Source: DATAVK01 sp036267755
GTDB taxonomy: Bacteria > Actinomycetota > Actinomycetes > JAFAQI01
Direction: 5' to 3'
DNA length: 64,000 nucleotides
Assembly (NCBI GenBank): GCA_036267755.1
Contig: DATAVK010000134.1
Span: forward strand, 14,771 to 78,770
This document shows positions 51,359 through 60,351 of this stretch, in pieces. How positions within the stretch are numbered: position 1 is the first letter of the stretch; each line of letters begins with the position of its first letter. The notes below the pieces were generated by a model. It did no database searches. It saw only the letters and a program-made list of their open reading frames with translations, and was not told the origin of the DNA. The position numbers and the translations under genes were made by a program.

Positions 51359-52231
51359 GTGCAGCTGAGCCCACAGAGCCTGCCCGGCCCCGTGAAGGGG
51401 TTCGCGGCGGATCTGGTTGCGCGCTCCGGCCGGTTGACGGCCAGTCGCCGGATGACGCCGTCGTTCCTGGTCGCCGGCGGCCAGCGCTGCGGCACGACGT
51501 CGATGTACAAGGCCCTGATCCAGCACCCGGTCGTGCTCGGACCGGTGCTTCACAAGGGCATCCACTACTTCGACGTGGCCTACGACAAGCCGTTCGACTG
51601 GTACCAGGCGCACTTCCCGCTCCGCCGTACCGGCGCCCGTCACAGCACCGGCGGCACGGCGGCCGTCACCTTCGAGTCGAGCCCGTACTACCTGTACCAC
51701 CCGCTCGCGGCGCAGCGCATCGCTCACGACCTCCCGGACGTCAAGCTGCTCGTGCTGGTCCGCGACCCGGTGGAGCGGGCGTACTCGGCCCACTCGCACG
51801 AGGTAGCCCGCGGCTACGAGCCCGTGACCGACTTCGAAACCGCGCTGGCCCTCGAGCCGACGCGCCTGGCCGGCGAGGAGGACCGGCTCCGACGCGACCC
51901 GACGGCGCGCAGCGAGTCACACCGCCACCATGCCTACGTCCAGCGCGGCCAGTACGTCGACCATTTGCGGCGGCTGTCCGACGAGCTCGGTCGCGACCGC
52001 ATCCACGTGGTCGACAGCCAGGGATTCTTCGACAACCCGCAGCCCTGCTTCGACGGTGTGCTCCGCTTCCTGGATCTGCCGGTCGGCCCCCAGCCGGTCT
52101 TCGACCGGCACAACGCACGGAGCCGGTCGACGTTGTCCGACCAGCTTCGGACCCGCCTCACCGAGCATTTCGAGCCCTACGACGCCGAGCTCGCCGAGTG
52201 GCTGGGCAGCGTTCCAAGCTGGCGGCGATGA
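51359..52231 (+). CDS. PAPS-dependent sulfotransferase
   Basis: 290-residue sulfotransferase. The 5′-phosphosulfate loop is FLVAGGQRCGTTSMYKAL (about residues 36–53) and the 3′-phosphate motif is LVLVRDPVERAYSAHSHE (about 132–149), close to the pattern of carbohydrate (heparan or chitooligosaccharide) sulfotransferases. GTG 51359 has AAAGG 9 bases upstream. It overlaps the next sulfotransferase by four bases (ATGA). First gene of the plus-strand polysaccharide unit, divergent from the GH26 gene across 189 bases (51170–51358), in which no clear motif beyond promoter-like AT-rich patches is seen. Confidence 0.88.
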   Translation: MQLSPQSLPGPVKGFAADLVARSGRLTASRRMTPSFLVAGGQRCGTTSMYKALIQHPVVLGPVLHKGIHYFDVAYDKPFDWYQAHFPLRRTGARHSTGGTAAVTFESSPYYLYHPLAAQRIAHDLPDVKLLVLVRDPVERAYSAHSHEVARGYEPVTDFETALALEPTRLAGEEDRLRRDPTARSESHRHHAYVQRGQYVDHLRRLSDELGRDRIHVVDSQGFFDNPQPCFDGVLRFLDLPVGPQPVFDRHNARSRSTLSDQLRTRLTEHFEPYDAELAEWLGSVPSWRR

Positions 52232-53217
52232 CCGCCTCCGGCGCGGCGAGTAGGCACGGCACGGCGGGCGACGCCGCCCGACAGCCCTCCGGCCTTCCCC
52301 CGGTCCTGTACATCGCAGGTTTGGGCCGCAGCGGGACGACCCTGCTCGAGCGGGCTCTCGGCGAGCTGGACGGGGCGGTTCCGCTGGGTGAGGTGGTCCA
52401 CCTGTGGCACCGCGGGGTGCAGCTGGGCGAGCGCTGTGGCTGCGGGCAACCGTTCCACAGCTGCCCGTTCTGGACGGCCGTGGGCAAGGCCGCTTTCGGC
52501 GGCTGGTCCGAGCTCGACGTGGAGCGGGTCGAGCAGCTGCGCACGGCGATCGACCGGAGTCGGATGATCCCCAGGCTGGCCCGCGGTCGGATGTCGTCCG
52601 CACTCATGGCCGACCTCGCGGAGTACACCGGGTACTACCTCGCGGTCTACGCCGCGGCGGCTCAGGTGAGCGGCGCCCGCGTCGTCGTGGACTCGAGCAA
52701 ACACCCCTCGCTGGCGTACTGCCTCCGCACCCGTCGCGAGCTCGACTTGCGGATCCTCCATGTGATCCGCGATCCACGGGCAGTCGCCTACTCGTGGACC
52801 AAGCGGGTCAGCCGACCCGAGGCGACGGAGCACGACGGCGAGTGGATGACCCAGTTCCGCCCGTCCCGCACGGCCATGCTGTGGAACGGCCACAACCTCT
52901 CGCTCCGGGCGCTGCGTCGTACGACGACGCCCTCGATGCTGGTCCGCTATGAGGACTTCCTCGTCCACCCTGCCGACACCCTGAGGGCGGTGGCCGGGTG
53001 GTCGTCGCTCTGCCCGGTTCAGGCGTGGCCGATCAGTGACGACGGCATCGCCACGTTGACGGCGGCACACACCGTGTCGGGCAACCCCGGCCGGTTCACC
53101 GTCGGCGAGGTCCCGGTAGTGGCGCGCGACGGATGGCAGTCCGGTCTCTCGGCCCGACAGCGAGCGACCGTGACCGGGCTCACCTGGCCGGTCATGAGAA
53201 CTTTCGGTTACCACTGA
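52228..53217 (+). CDS. Second sulfotransferase
   Basis: 329-residue sulfotransferase of the Sulfotransfer_3 type. P-loop-like YIAGLGRSGTTLLERAL (near residue 31) and the 3′-phosphate region ILHVIRDPRAVAYSWTKRV (near 180) are present; the serine-rich VVVDSSKHPS region supplies a catalytic part. A cysteine-rich patch GERCGCGQPFHSCPFW may bind metal or form disulfides. ATG 52228 is coupled to the first sulfotransferase; an ATG at 52198 is less likely. Two adjacent sulfotransferases suggest a polymer sulfated at two positions. Confidence 0.87.
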   Translation: MTASGAASRHGTAGDAARQPSGLPPVLYIAGLGRSGTTLLERALGELDGAVPLGEVVHLWHRGVQLGERCGCGQPFHSCPFWTAVGKAAFGGWSELDVERVEQLRTAIDRSRMIPRLARGRMSSALMADLAEYTGYYLAVYAAAAQVSGARVVVDSSKHPSLAYCLRTRRELDLRILHVIRDPRAVAYSWTKRVSRPEATEHDGEWMTQFRPSRTAMLWNGHNLSLRALRRTTTPSMLVRYEDFLVHPADTLRAVAGWSSLCPVQAWPISDDGIATLTAAHTVSGNPGRFTVGEVPVVARDGWQSGLSARQRATVTGLTWPVMRTFGYH

Positions 53218-53442
53218 GCGACGCGGGAGCGAGGTCGCAGTGAACCCCTGGCGAATAAGAAAATTGTACGAAACCACCCTCACGGGGCGTCAACATCGGA
53301 TATCAAGGGTGATGATTGATGGCGTCAACGGGACCCCCTACGCACCCGAACGCCCGACCCCGGTTCCCCAGGAGCGGCCCGACAGGTCCGAAGGCACCCC
53401 CGTCACGCCGAGCCGGCCAGAGGACAAAGGAGTTCGTCCCGC

Positions 53443-55047
53443 ATGGAGCCGATAAGCGAGACATCCGCAGCATCGGGGGCGCGGGGCCTCGCGGCGACGG
53501 ACACGAGCGCTGTCTTCCACGATCTCGCGCACTACACCAGGCCGGTCCGGCGTCACCTGTGGTTCGTGGCGTTCTGCCTGCTGGTTGGCATCGTCGTGGG
53601 GGTCGGGGTCTCCACGCTGCTGCGGACGACGTACACGTCGTCGGCTCGGGTGCTGGTGCTCACCGACATCACTGATCAAGGCGTCGGGAACGCTGCCGGG
53701 AGCCGCACAAGCGGCACCGTCAACCTCGACACCGAGGCTCAGGTGCTGCGCTCCGAGCCGGTCGCCGCCCTGGCGAAGACGACGTTCCCGACGTCGCTGT
53801 CGCCGACCGAGCTGCTCAAGCACGTCACGGTCACCGTGCCCGCGAACACCTCGATCCTCACGATCACCTACAAGGCAGGGTCGGCCGGCAAGGCCGAGGC
53901 AGGCGCCACCGCATTCGCGAAGGCCTACCTGGACAACCGCACGACGGTCGCGCAGAACTACGTCAAGGCGCAGGTCGCCTCCGTCGACAAGCAGATCTCC
54001 TCGGCCAACGCGCAGTTGAAGAAGATGGCCACGGCGGCGATCGACGAGCCCGTCGGGTCGGCCGCGCGCAACTTCGACGACGACCAGGTCACCACCCTGC
54101 AGAGCCAGATCACCTCGCTGAACGGCCAGCTGACCTCGCTGACGACCGTCGTCCTGAACCCGGGCCGGGTCATCTCGCCTGCCACCGTCGCCACTCGGGG
54201 CGGGCTGGCGCGCGACATCGTCATCGCATCGTTCGCCGTACTCGGGCTGCTGGTGGGGTTGGTCGGGGCCTTTGCCCGTGACCACCGCGGCGCGAGAGTC
54301 CGGTACGACGAAGATCTCGCCGCTCTTGGGGTGCCGACGTTGGGCACTGCACCCACCCGCCGCGAGTCCCGCCGAGGACGACGGGCGGCGGTCGCGGAGA
54401 GCCAGCGGGTGGAGACCTGCGACTACCGGACCGCGACCGAGCTCGCCTCGAGACTCGGCAGCGGAGTCGTGCTGATCGCGTCAACGTCAGAAGCCCAGTG
54501 GACCCGCACCCAGGCGCTCGCCGAGCGACTGGCCGGCCAGCTGGAAGGCCTGGGCCACTCGGCTGGGGTTATCAGCAGCGCAGAGCTCAAGCGCGCCACG
54601 TTGCGGGCCCCCAAGGTCCCTGCGACGGAGGCGATCCAGACTGCGGTGCGCAATGCCCGGTCGGAGGCGGACTACCTGCTGGTCGTCGCCCCCGCCGGCG
54701 CCAAGTCCGAGCTGTTCGTGCTCGCCGGGGTGAGCGACATCCTGCTGCTCGTCGTGACGGCGGGGACGACGACGCAGCCGGAGGTGGCGGACATCCTCCG
54801 CGAAGCCCGGCTGTCCAAGCTCGAGGTGCTGGGCGCCGTCTTCGACTCCCGTAAGCCGGCACCCAAGGCACTGATGGAGCTGGGCCACCCGCGTTCGGTG
54901 CAGCTGTCGTCACCGGCGCCGCTCATGGACGACGACCTAACCGCCGCGCCCGACGCGCGAGCGTCACAGCTACAGCCCGCGCGCTCGCGGGCCGGCCTCC
55001 GCCCGGCGGCCGATCCCGGCGCAGACCCTGCCGATGCAGCTCGTTGA
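53443..55047 (+). CDS. Wzz-like chain-length protein with P-loop-less kinase-like domain
   Basis: 534-residue membrane protein. Residues 38–58 are the first helix after the sequence HYTRPVRRHLWF, then the Wzz-type extracellular domain, a second helix near 250–270 and a cytoplasmic domain similar in shape to BY-kinases. The place of the Walker A is VVLIASTSEAQWTRTQALAERL, without the GKS/T, so it cannot be a normal kinase; the later LLVVAPAG and DILLLVVTAGTTT remain like Walker A′ and B surroundings. It probably sets polymer length with or without ATP. GTC/ATG context supports ATG 53443 (AAAGGAG upstream). The 225-base gap before it (53218–53442) is AT-rich near 53250–53320; a possible 71-codon frame there is uncertain. 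Confidence 0.82.
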   Translation: MEPISETSAASGARGLAATDTSAVFHDLAHYTRPVRRHLWFVAFCLLVGIVVGVGVSTLLRTTYTSSARVLVLTDITDQGVGNAAGSRTSGTVNLDTEAQVLRSEPVAALAKTTFPTSLSPTELLKHVTVTVPANTSILTITYKAGSAGKAEAGATAFAKAYLDNRTTVAQNYVKAQVASVDKQISSANAQLKKMATAAIDEPVGSAARNFDDDQVTTLQSQITSLNGQLTSLTTVVLNPGRVISPATVATRGGLARDIVIASFAVLGLLVGLVGAFARDHRGARVRYDEDLAALGVPTLGTAPTRRESRRGRRAAVAESQRVETCDYRTATELASRLGSGVVLIASTSEAQWTRTQALAERLAGQLEGLGHSAGVISSAELKRATLRAPKVPATEAIQTAVRNARSEADYLLVVAPAGAKSELFVLAGVSDILLLVVTAGTTTQPEVADILREARLSKLEVLGAVFDSRKPAPKALMELGHPRSVQLSSPAPLMDDDLTAAPDARASQLQPARSRAGLRPAADPGADPADAAR

Positions 55048-56425
55048 GACGGCTTACCGGCCCGTCAGCCCGTCGGCTGCGAGCGCGACACCTCCGCTAA
55101 CCACCCGACGCCGGCTGCCCCCCGGGTGGCCACTGGCGGCGATCCTGTGCCTGTACCCGCTGTGGTGGGCCCTCGGTGTGGGCGAGTTCGCGTTCGTCAT
55201 TTTCAGCGTGCCCATGGCGCGGGAGCTGATGCGACGACGTCCGCTGCGGCTCCCACCAGGGTTCGGGCTATGGCTGCTGTACCTGATGTGGACCGTCCTG
55301 TCGCTGGTGATGCTTCCGCTGACTCCGCCCAACACGATTGCGGGCTCGGTCACCGGTCGCGGGCTGAGCGTCGTCCTGTCCTTGGTCCAGCTGGCGGGCG
55401 TCACGATCACCTTGCTGTACGTCGGGAACCTCACCGAGGAGGAGGTACCGCAGCGGCGCATCATCCACTGGCTGAGCATCTTGTTCCTCGTCACGCTCGG
55501 TGGCGGGATCCTCGGTCTGGTCGTTCCGCACCTCGAGTTCACGTCGCCGATGGAGCTGATACTCCCGCACGCGATCACGTCGAACTCCTATGCCTCAACG
55601 CTCGTCCACCCGACCACGGCACAGGTGCAGAACGTGCTGGGAACCCAGACCACGGGCCGGCCGGCCGCGCCGTGGAGCTACACGAACTTCTGGGCCAACG
55701 TCATCTCGCTGCTGCTCATCTGGTTCTGCGTCTACATGTGGCAGCCGGCGCGGCGAGGGCGACGAGTTGCACTTGTCGTGATCCTGACGGTGACGACGGT
55801 GCCGGTGGTGTACTCGCTCAACCGGGGACTGTGGTTCGGGCTAGTCCTCTCCGGGGGCTACCTAGTCGTCCGGGCAGCCCGGCGCGGCGACGCCCGCGCC
55901 ACCGTCGCGGCACTGATCGCCATCCCCGTCATCGTGCTCGCGTTCCTTGCCTCGCCGCTGCACACCGTCGTGACGGAGCGGGCTGAGCACGGGCAGAGCA
56001 ACGAAATCCGGCGCTTCCTCGACGAGGCCGCGGTGGACGGCGCCCTCCGGTCGCCGATTCTGGGGTGGGGTGGCCCACGGAAAGCAGTGGGCAGTGCCAA
56101 CTCGATCAGTGTTGGGCCATCCGCGGCATGCCCGTCATGCGGACAGGCCGGGATCGGGAGCACCGGCGAACTGTGGGCGATCATGTTCAACACCGGCCTG
56201 GTCGGCCTGGGCCTCTACGCCGGCTTCTTCATCTCGGTCTGGTGGCGATTGAGACGTGACCGAACCATGATCGGAGCCGCTGCCAGGCTGACCATCGGGC
56301 TCACGTTGTTCTACACGTTCTTCTACAACAACCTTCCGGTCGCGCTCACCCTCGCCATGATCTCCATCGCCTTGTCGTTGCGTCAGCTCGCGGGGAACCC
56401 GCCGCGGGCCGGCATCGTGTCGTGA
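55034..56425 (+). CDS. Wzy-like polysaccharide polymerase/O-antigen ligase family
   Basis: 463-residue membrane protein with 10–12 helices and a large outer loop (about residues 175–210 and 290–375), as in Wzy_C proteins. The motif RSPILGWGGPRKAVGS resembles the Wzy-type ending before the loop, and FYNNLPVALTLAM the last helices. It would polymerise repeat units at the outer membrane face. It overlaps the Wzz gene by 14 bases and the next gene by four, so the order is fixed in one message. Confidence 0.82.
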   Translation: MQLVETAYRPVSPSAASATPPLTTRRRLPPGWPLAAILCLYPLWWALGVGEFAFVIFSVPMARELMRRRPLRLPPGFGLWLLYLMWTVLSLVMLPLTPPNTIAGSVTGRGLSVVLSLVQLAGVTITLLYVGNLTEEEVPQRRIIHWLSILFLVTLGGGILGLVVPHLEFTSPMELILPHAITSNSYASTLVHPTTAQVQNVLGTQTTGRPAAPWSYTNFWANVISLLLIWFCVYMWQPARRGRRVALVVILTVTTVPVVYSLNRGLWFGLVLSGGYLVVRAARRGDARATVAALIAIPVIVLAFLASPLHTVVTERAEHGQSNEIRRFLDEAAVDGALRSPILGWGGPRKAVGSANSISVGPSAACPSCGQAGIGSTGELWAIMFNTGLVGLGLYAGFFISVWWRLRRDRTMIGAAARLTIGLTLFYTFFYNNLPVALTLAMISIALSLRQLAGNPPRAGIVS

Positions 56426-57651
56426 GTCGGCCGAACGCCGGGGAACGCATCGACAACGCCAGGGCAACCCTCGAGCTGCTGTTCCCCGGTCGTGATGTCC
56501 GGGTCGGTCGGCCGGCCTCGCGAGGGAGTGACTCGCTGATCTTCAGCGTCGCGCCATCGGCGCGCCGACCACTCGTGCTGGTGCCCAGTACGCCACGCAG
56601 CGCCGCGCGGACCGTGATGCGCTGCTACGGGCCGGCTCTGGGCCGGTCGGCGCGGTTGGCGTCGACCGCGATCGGAGTCGCGCTCAGCGCCGCCGGCCGC
56701 GGGGGGCTCGGTCAGCGGCTGCTGGTGACCGCCGGCCGGGACGGCGCGGAGGCCGGGATCAACGACCACTTGAGCCGGGTTCTCGGGGCCGAGGTCTCGG
56801 TCTCGCTGCAGCTCTCGGCCGCCCGGGCCAACCGAAAGCCGGTGCTCCAGGCGATCGCAGCGGGCCGGTCGACGCCGCTCGCCTTCGTGAAGGTCGGCAC
56901 GAACCCGCTCACCCGGGAACTGGTGACCCGGGAGGCGACCGCGCTGCGTGACGTGGCGGCCCGCGGACCCGACGCGGTGACGGTCCCGGCGGTGCTCGAC
57001 CTGAGCGACTTCGCCGGACTCACCGTGCTGGCGCTGGAGCCGCTGCCGACCTGGGAGCGCGGGGGGCAACCCGATCGGCTCCGCCTGGAGGCAGCGGCGA
57101 CCGCCATCGCTGACATCGCACCGACACCGGCAGGCCCGCTCGCGGGGTTGCCGCTCTGGCCGCGGCTGCGGGATCAGCTCGAGGCCATGGCCGAGACCCC
57201 GAACCGGAGCCGGTTGGTCGCAGCCCACGACGAGCTGGGACGGCGCGCGCAGGAGATCCCGCTGCGTGGTGGAGCCAGTCACGGCGATTGGTCGCCGTGG
57301 AACCTGCGACAGGTCGGCACCCGGCTGTTGGCCTGGGACTGGGAGCGCTACGACGTCGGGATCCCCAGCGGGTCGGATCTCGTCCACTACCGACTGATGC
57401 AGCTGCTCATCGGCGAGGGCATTAATCCGTCGTTGGCGGCGCGCACGATCGTCGACGAGTCGCCGGAGCTGCTCGCTGCCGTCGTACCCGACGAGCGGGC
57501 CGCTCGGGTGACCGCGCTGTCCCACTTGATGATGTTGGCGGTTCGCTACGAAGCTGAGGGACAGGCAGCGGCCGGAGCCCGGTTGGGCCAGATCCAGGAC
57601 TGGCTGGTCCCGGAGCTGGAGTCCGGCATCAGCCGGCTCGGTCATCCGTGA
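56422..57651 (+). CDS. APH-fold phosphotransferase in the polysaccharide operon
   Basis: 409-residue protein with a C-terminal aminoglycoside phosphotransferase/choline kinase fold. Catalytic loop GGASHGDWSPWNLRQ (near residue 288, H-G-D-x-x-x-x-N) and the metal motif in LLAWDWERYDVG. An N-terminal 150-residue part is less conserved. Antibiotic resistance is unlikely here; a kinase for a sugar or lipid of the repeat unit is more plausible. GTG 56422 overlaps the Wzy stop (GTGA), and its own stop overlaps the next gene in the same way. Confidence 0.8.
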   Translation: MSRPNAGERIDNARATLELLFPGRDVRVGRPASRGSDSLIFSVAPSARRPLVLVPSTPRSAARTVMRCYGPALGRSARLASTAIGVALSAAGRGGLGQRLLVTAGRDGAEAGINDHLSRVLGAEVSVSLQLSAARANRKPVLQAIAAGRSTPLAFVKVGTNPLTRELVTREATALRDVAARGPDAVTVPAVLDLSDFAGLTVLALEPLPTWERGGQPDRLRLEAAATAIADIAPTPAGPLAGLPLWPRLRDQLEAMAETPNRSRLVAAHDELGRRAQEIPLRGGASHGDWSPWNLRQVGTRLLAWDWERYDVGIPSGSDLVHYRLMQLLIGEGINPSLAARTIVDESPELLAAVVPDERAARVTALSHLMMLAVRYEAEGQAAAGARLGQIQDWLVPELESGISRLGHP

Positions 57652-58709
57652 TCGCTCGGTCGCGACGGCGATTCCGGACCGTGGTGGCGGCCACCCTCCT
57701 GGCCGTCGTCGGTCCGGTGGTGCTCGCTGCCTGCGGCTCGTCGTCGTCCCCGCATTCCGCGCAGCCTCCCGCACCCGCCTGCCACAAACCGCTGCCGACC
57801 GGTTCCGCGCTGCCGGCCGACGAGGCACCCGCTCCGCCCCGCTCGGGCAGCTACTTCGGGGGATTCTCGCTGCTGGGATCCGACGTCACCCAGAGCGCGC
57901 TGACGTCGTCCTTCGACACGCTGCAGCGCACCGCGTGCGCAACCTTGGCGATCGCCCACGTCTACCTGCCCTACGGCCACCCGTTCCCGACAGCATCAGC
58001 CACCACGTTTGCCCAGTCGGGCCACATCGTCATGGTGTCGTGGGCCGGCACCGACATCCCGCAGATGGCCAGCGGGCAGGACGACGCCGAGATCGTCGCG
58101 ACCGCGCATCAGATCGCGAGCCTGCACTCTCCGGTGTTCCTCGAGTTCCGCTGGGAGATGGACCGACCCAACCTCGCCTCTGACGTCGTCTCCCCCACCG
58201 CGTACATCACCGCGTGGGACCGGATCAGGTCGCTGTTCCGTTCCGCCGGTGTCCACAACGCCTCCTGGGTCTGGTGCCCCACCGCCGTCGGCTTCGCCAG
58301 CGGCAGGGCGCAGAGCTACTACCCCGGGAACGACGAGGTCGACTGGGTGTGCGCCGACGCCTACCCGGACTACTCGCAACCCGACTCGTCGTCGCAGCAG
58401 CTCGGCGCCCTGATCGCGCCGTTCGTGAACTGGGCCCGCGGCACCGGGAAGCCAGCGATGATCGGTGAGTTCGGCGTACCCAACAGCTACTCACCGCAGC
58501 AACGCGCAGCGTGGCTGCGCAACGCCCGAGCGGCCCTCACGGAACCCCCCATCAAGGCGGCGGTGTACTTCGAGAAAGGCGACTCCGACAAGGCCTCGCT
58601 GTCCTACCTGATCGGCAACGACGCGGATGTGGTGACGGCCTTCCGGTCTCTGGTGGCCGGGGTGCACCAGCCGAGGCACGGTGAGACGGTGGGCACCGGC
58701 TCAGGCTGA
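57648..58709 (+). CDS. GH26-like glycoside hydrolase lipoprotein
   Basis: 353-residue lipoprotein with lipobox VLAAC (Cys near 29) and a TIM-barrel like GH26/endoglucanase proteins. Candidate acid/base is the glutamate in FLEFRWEMDRPN (near 168) and nucleophile in IGEFGVPNS (near 274). It likely trims or releases the polymer outside the cell. GTG 57648 overlaps the kinase stop. Its 3′ end overlaps the convergent flippase gene by 9 bases. Weak resemblance to the secreted GH26-like gene at 49–51 kb. Confidence 0.8.
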   Translation: MIARSRRRFRTVVAATLLAVVGPVVLAACGSSSSPHSAQPPAPACHKPLPTGSALPADEAPAPPRSGSYFGGFSLLGSDVTQSALTSSFDTLQRTACATLAIAHVYLPYGHPFPTASATTFAQSGHIVMVSWAGTDIPQMASGQDDAEIVATAHQIASLHSPVFLEFRWEMDRPNLASDVVSPTAYITAWDRIRSLFRSAGVHNASWVWCPTAVGFASGRAQSYYPGNDEVDWVCADAYPDYSQPDSSSQQLGALIAPFVNWARGTGKPAMIGEFGVPNSYSPQQRAAWLRNARAALTEPPIKAAVYFEKGDSDKASLSYLIGNDADVVTAFRSLVAGVHQPRHGETVGTGSG

Positions 58710-60302
58710 TGCGGTCGCGGTCACCGGCCTGATCCGTCCCAGGTTCAGGACCTCACGCCGCCGCCACACGATGACCAGATAGATCCCGGTGGCGACGACC
58801 AGGGCAGGAATCACGAGCACGCTCTTCGACCCGAAGATCAACAGGAAGATGCCGGGGAGTACGCCGAAGAGCAGGCCGATACTGATCAGGGCTTGCAGCC
58901 ACAGCCGGCTGAACGGCGTGAACCCGTTCGAGCGATGGACCTGGATCACGGGCAGCACGTTGTTCACCAGAATGGCGACGGCCCAGCCGATGGCAGCTCC
59001 GATGATCCCGATGTGGGGAATCAGCACCACGTCGATGGAGACGTTGAGGACGAGGGCCACCGCGACGTTCAGCATGTTCAACGACGTACGGCCGAGGGTG
59101 ACGAGTACGACGTCCACCAGTCCGCACGCGTTGCCGACGAACATCGTGCCGGTCACGACCACCATGGTCCAGACGCCCGCCTGATACTTCGCACCGAGCA
59201 GCTGCACCAGCCAGGGAGCGGTGACACACACCGCCATGTAGAGCGGACCGCACAGGCCGACGATCCACGCCGCCGACACTCGGAACAGCTCGCGCGCCTC
59301 CTCGAGCCGCTGGGTGGCGACGAGACGCGCCAGCTGGGGCTGGAACGCGTAGGAAACGGCCTGGTTGCCAAGCTGACCGACGACAACGAACCGCGTCGCG
59401 CCGGTGTAGACAGCGGCGGCCGAGGCACCGAGGATCCCGCCGACGAGCAGGATGTCGAGTCGCTGCAGCAACACCTGGAAGACGCCGGTGAGGGCACGAG
59501 GCGCGGTGAACGACCACACCGGGCGCAGCGACTGCGGCCACTGCGCGGAGTACAGCGGCACGCCGGCCGAGCGCATCATCCGCACGAACCACACCGCCAT
59601 GACCGGCGCAGCGATGGCGTAGGGGGCCACCCACGCGACCACCAGGACGACGCTGCTCGCGCCGCTCGCGGCCGCGATGAACACCCCGATGCCTTGCAGC
59701 AGCGGGCGCCCGATCTTTTCGACCAGAACCGTGGGTCGGGCCGATCCCAACCCGCGCGTCGCTGCGGTGAGCGCGTCGTACAACGCGCCGATCGGGATGC
59801 CAATCGCGACGATCACCATGGCGGTGTCCGCATGGCGGTTGATGGCAGCTGTGCCGAGAGCGCGCAGGAGCACGGGCGACACCGCGACGGTCAACGCGGC
59901 CCCGACCAGACTGATCGCTGCGACCGGCACAAGCGACGCCCATACGACCTGTGGGATGCGGTGCCGCTCCCCACGGGCAAGGTCGCTGGAGATGAAGTGG
60001 ACCAGTCCGACACCGGTTCCGGCGTTGGACAAGGTCTCGATCAGGACGTAGATCGCGGTCGCGGTGAAGACGAAGCCGGCATCCGGCTTGCTCAGCGACC
60101 GGGTCACCGCCAGCACGATGACGAGGTTCAGGACGGCGCTGAGCCCCGCCCCCACCACGTTCGCCGCACCGCCGCGGGCCGTGGCCCCTACGGCCGAGGT
60201 GGGTGTGGCTGCGACCTGAGTCAGCGCCGCTCCCCTCGCATATCCCCTGACGATATCGGTTCCGTGCCGTCGCGATCGGCGTTTGCCGGGATGCGTGGCC
60301 AC
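58701..60302 (-). CDS. Wzx-like polysaccharide flippase (MATE/MVF clan)
   Basis: 533-residue membrane protein with about 14 helices of the polysaccharide-export/MurJ clan. Opening pattern GGAANVVGAGLSAVLNLVIVL and GFVFTATAIYVLIETLSN, later LQRLDILLVGGILGASAAAVYTGA, are typical of Wzx. It moves lipid-linked units across the membrane. Start unsure: GTG 60302 is used; TTG 60323 or a later codon is possible because the divergent GT2 start is only 50 bases off. Single gene on the minus strand at the end of the locus. Confidence 0.83.
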   Translation of the reverse strand: MATHPGKRRSRRHGTDIVRGYARGAALTQVAATPTSAVGATARGGAANVVGAGLSAVLNLVIVLAVTRSLSKPDAGFVFTATAIYVLIETLSNAGTGVGLVHFISSDLARGERHRIPQVVWASLVPVAAISLVGAALTVAVSPVLLRALGTAAINRHADTAMVIVAIGIPIGALYDALTAATRGLGSARPTVLVEKIGRPLLQGIGVFIAAASGASSVVLVVAWVAPYAIAAPVMAVWFVRMMRSAGVPLYSAQWPQSLRPVWSFTAPRALTGVFQVLLQRLDILLVGGILGASAAAVYTGATRFVVVGQLGNQAVSYAFQPQLARLVATQRLEEARELFRVSAAWIVGLCGPLYMAVCVTAPWLVQLLGAKYQAGVWTMVVVTGTMFVGNACGLVDVVLVTLGRTSLNMLNVAVALVLNVSIDVVLIPHIGIIGAAIGWAVAILVNNVLPVIQVHRSNGFTPFSRLWLQALISIGLLFGVLPGIFLLIFGSKSVLVIPALVVATGIYLVIVWRRREVLNLGRIRPVTATASA

Positions 60303-60351
60303 CCCACCGATAGAGTCAACCAACCCAGGCGGAATCGGCGAGAACGGTGAC

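Noticed and set aside
53240..53455. 71-codon plus-strand frame before the Wzz gene
   Set aside because: It has GTG with a weak GAGG, but no recognisable features and an overlap with the Wzz start; coding status cannot be supported.
56422..57651. Antibiotic resistance gene (aminoglycoside phosphotransferase)
   Set aside because: Embedded and coupled in a polysaccharide operon; the fold is shared by many sugar and choline kinases.
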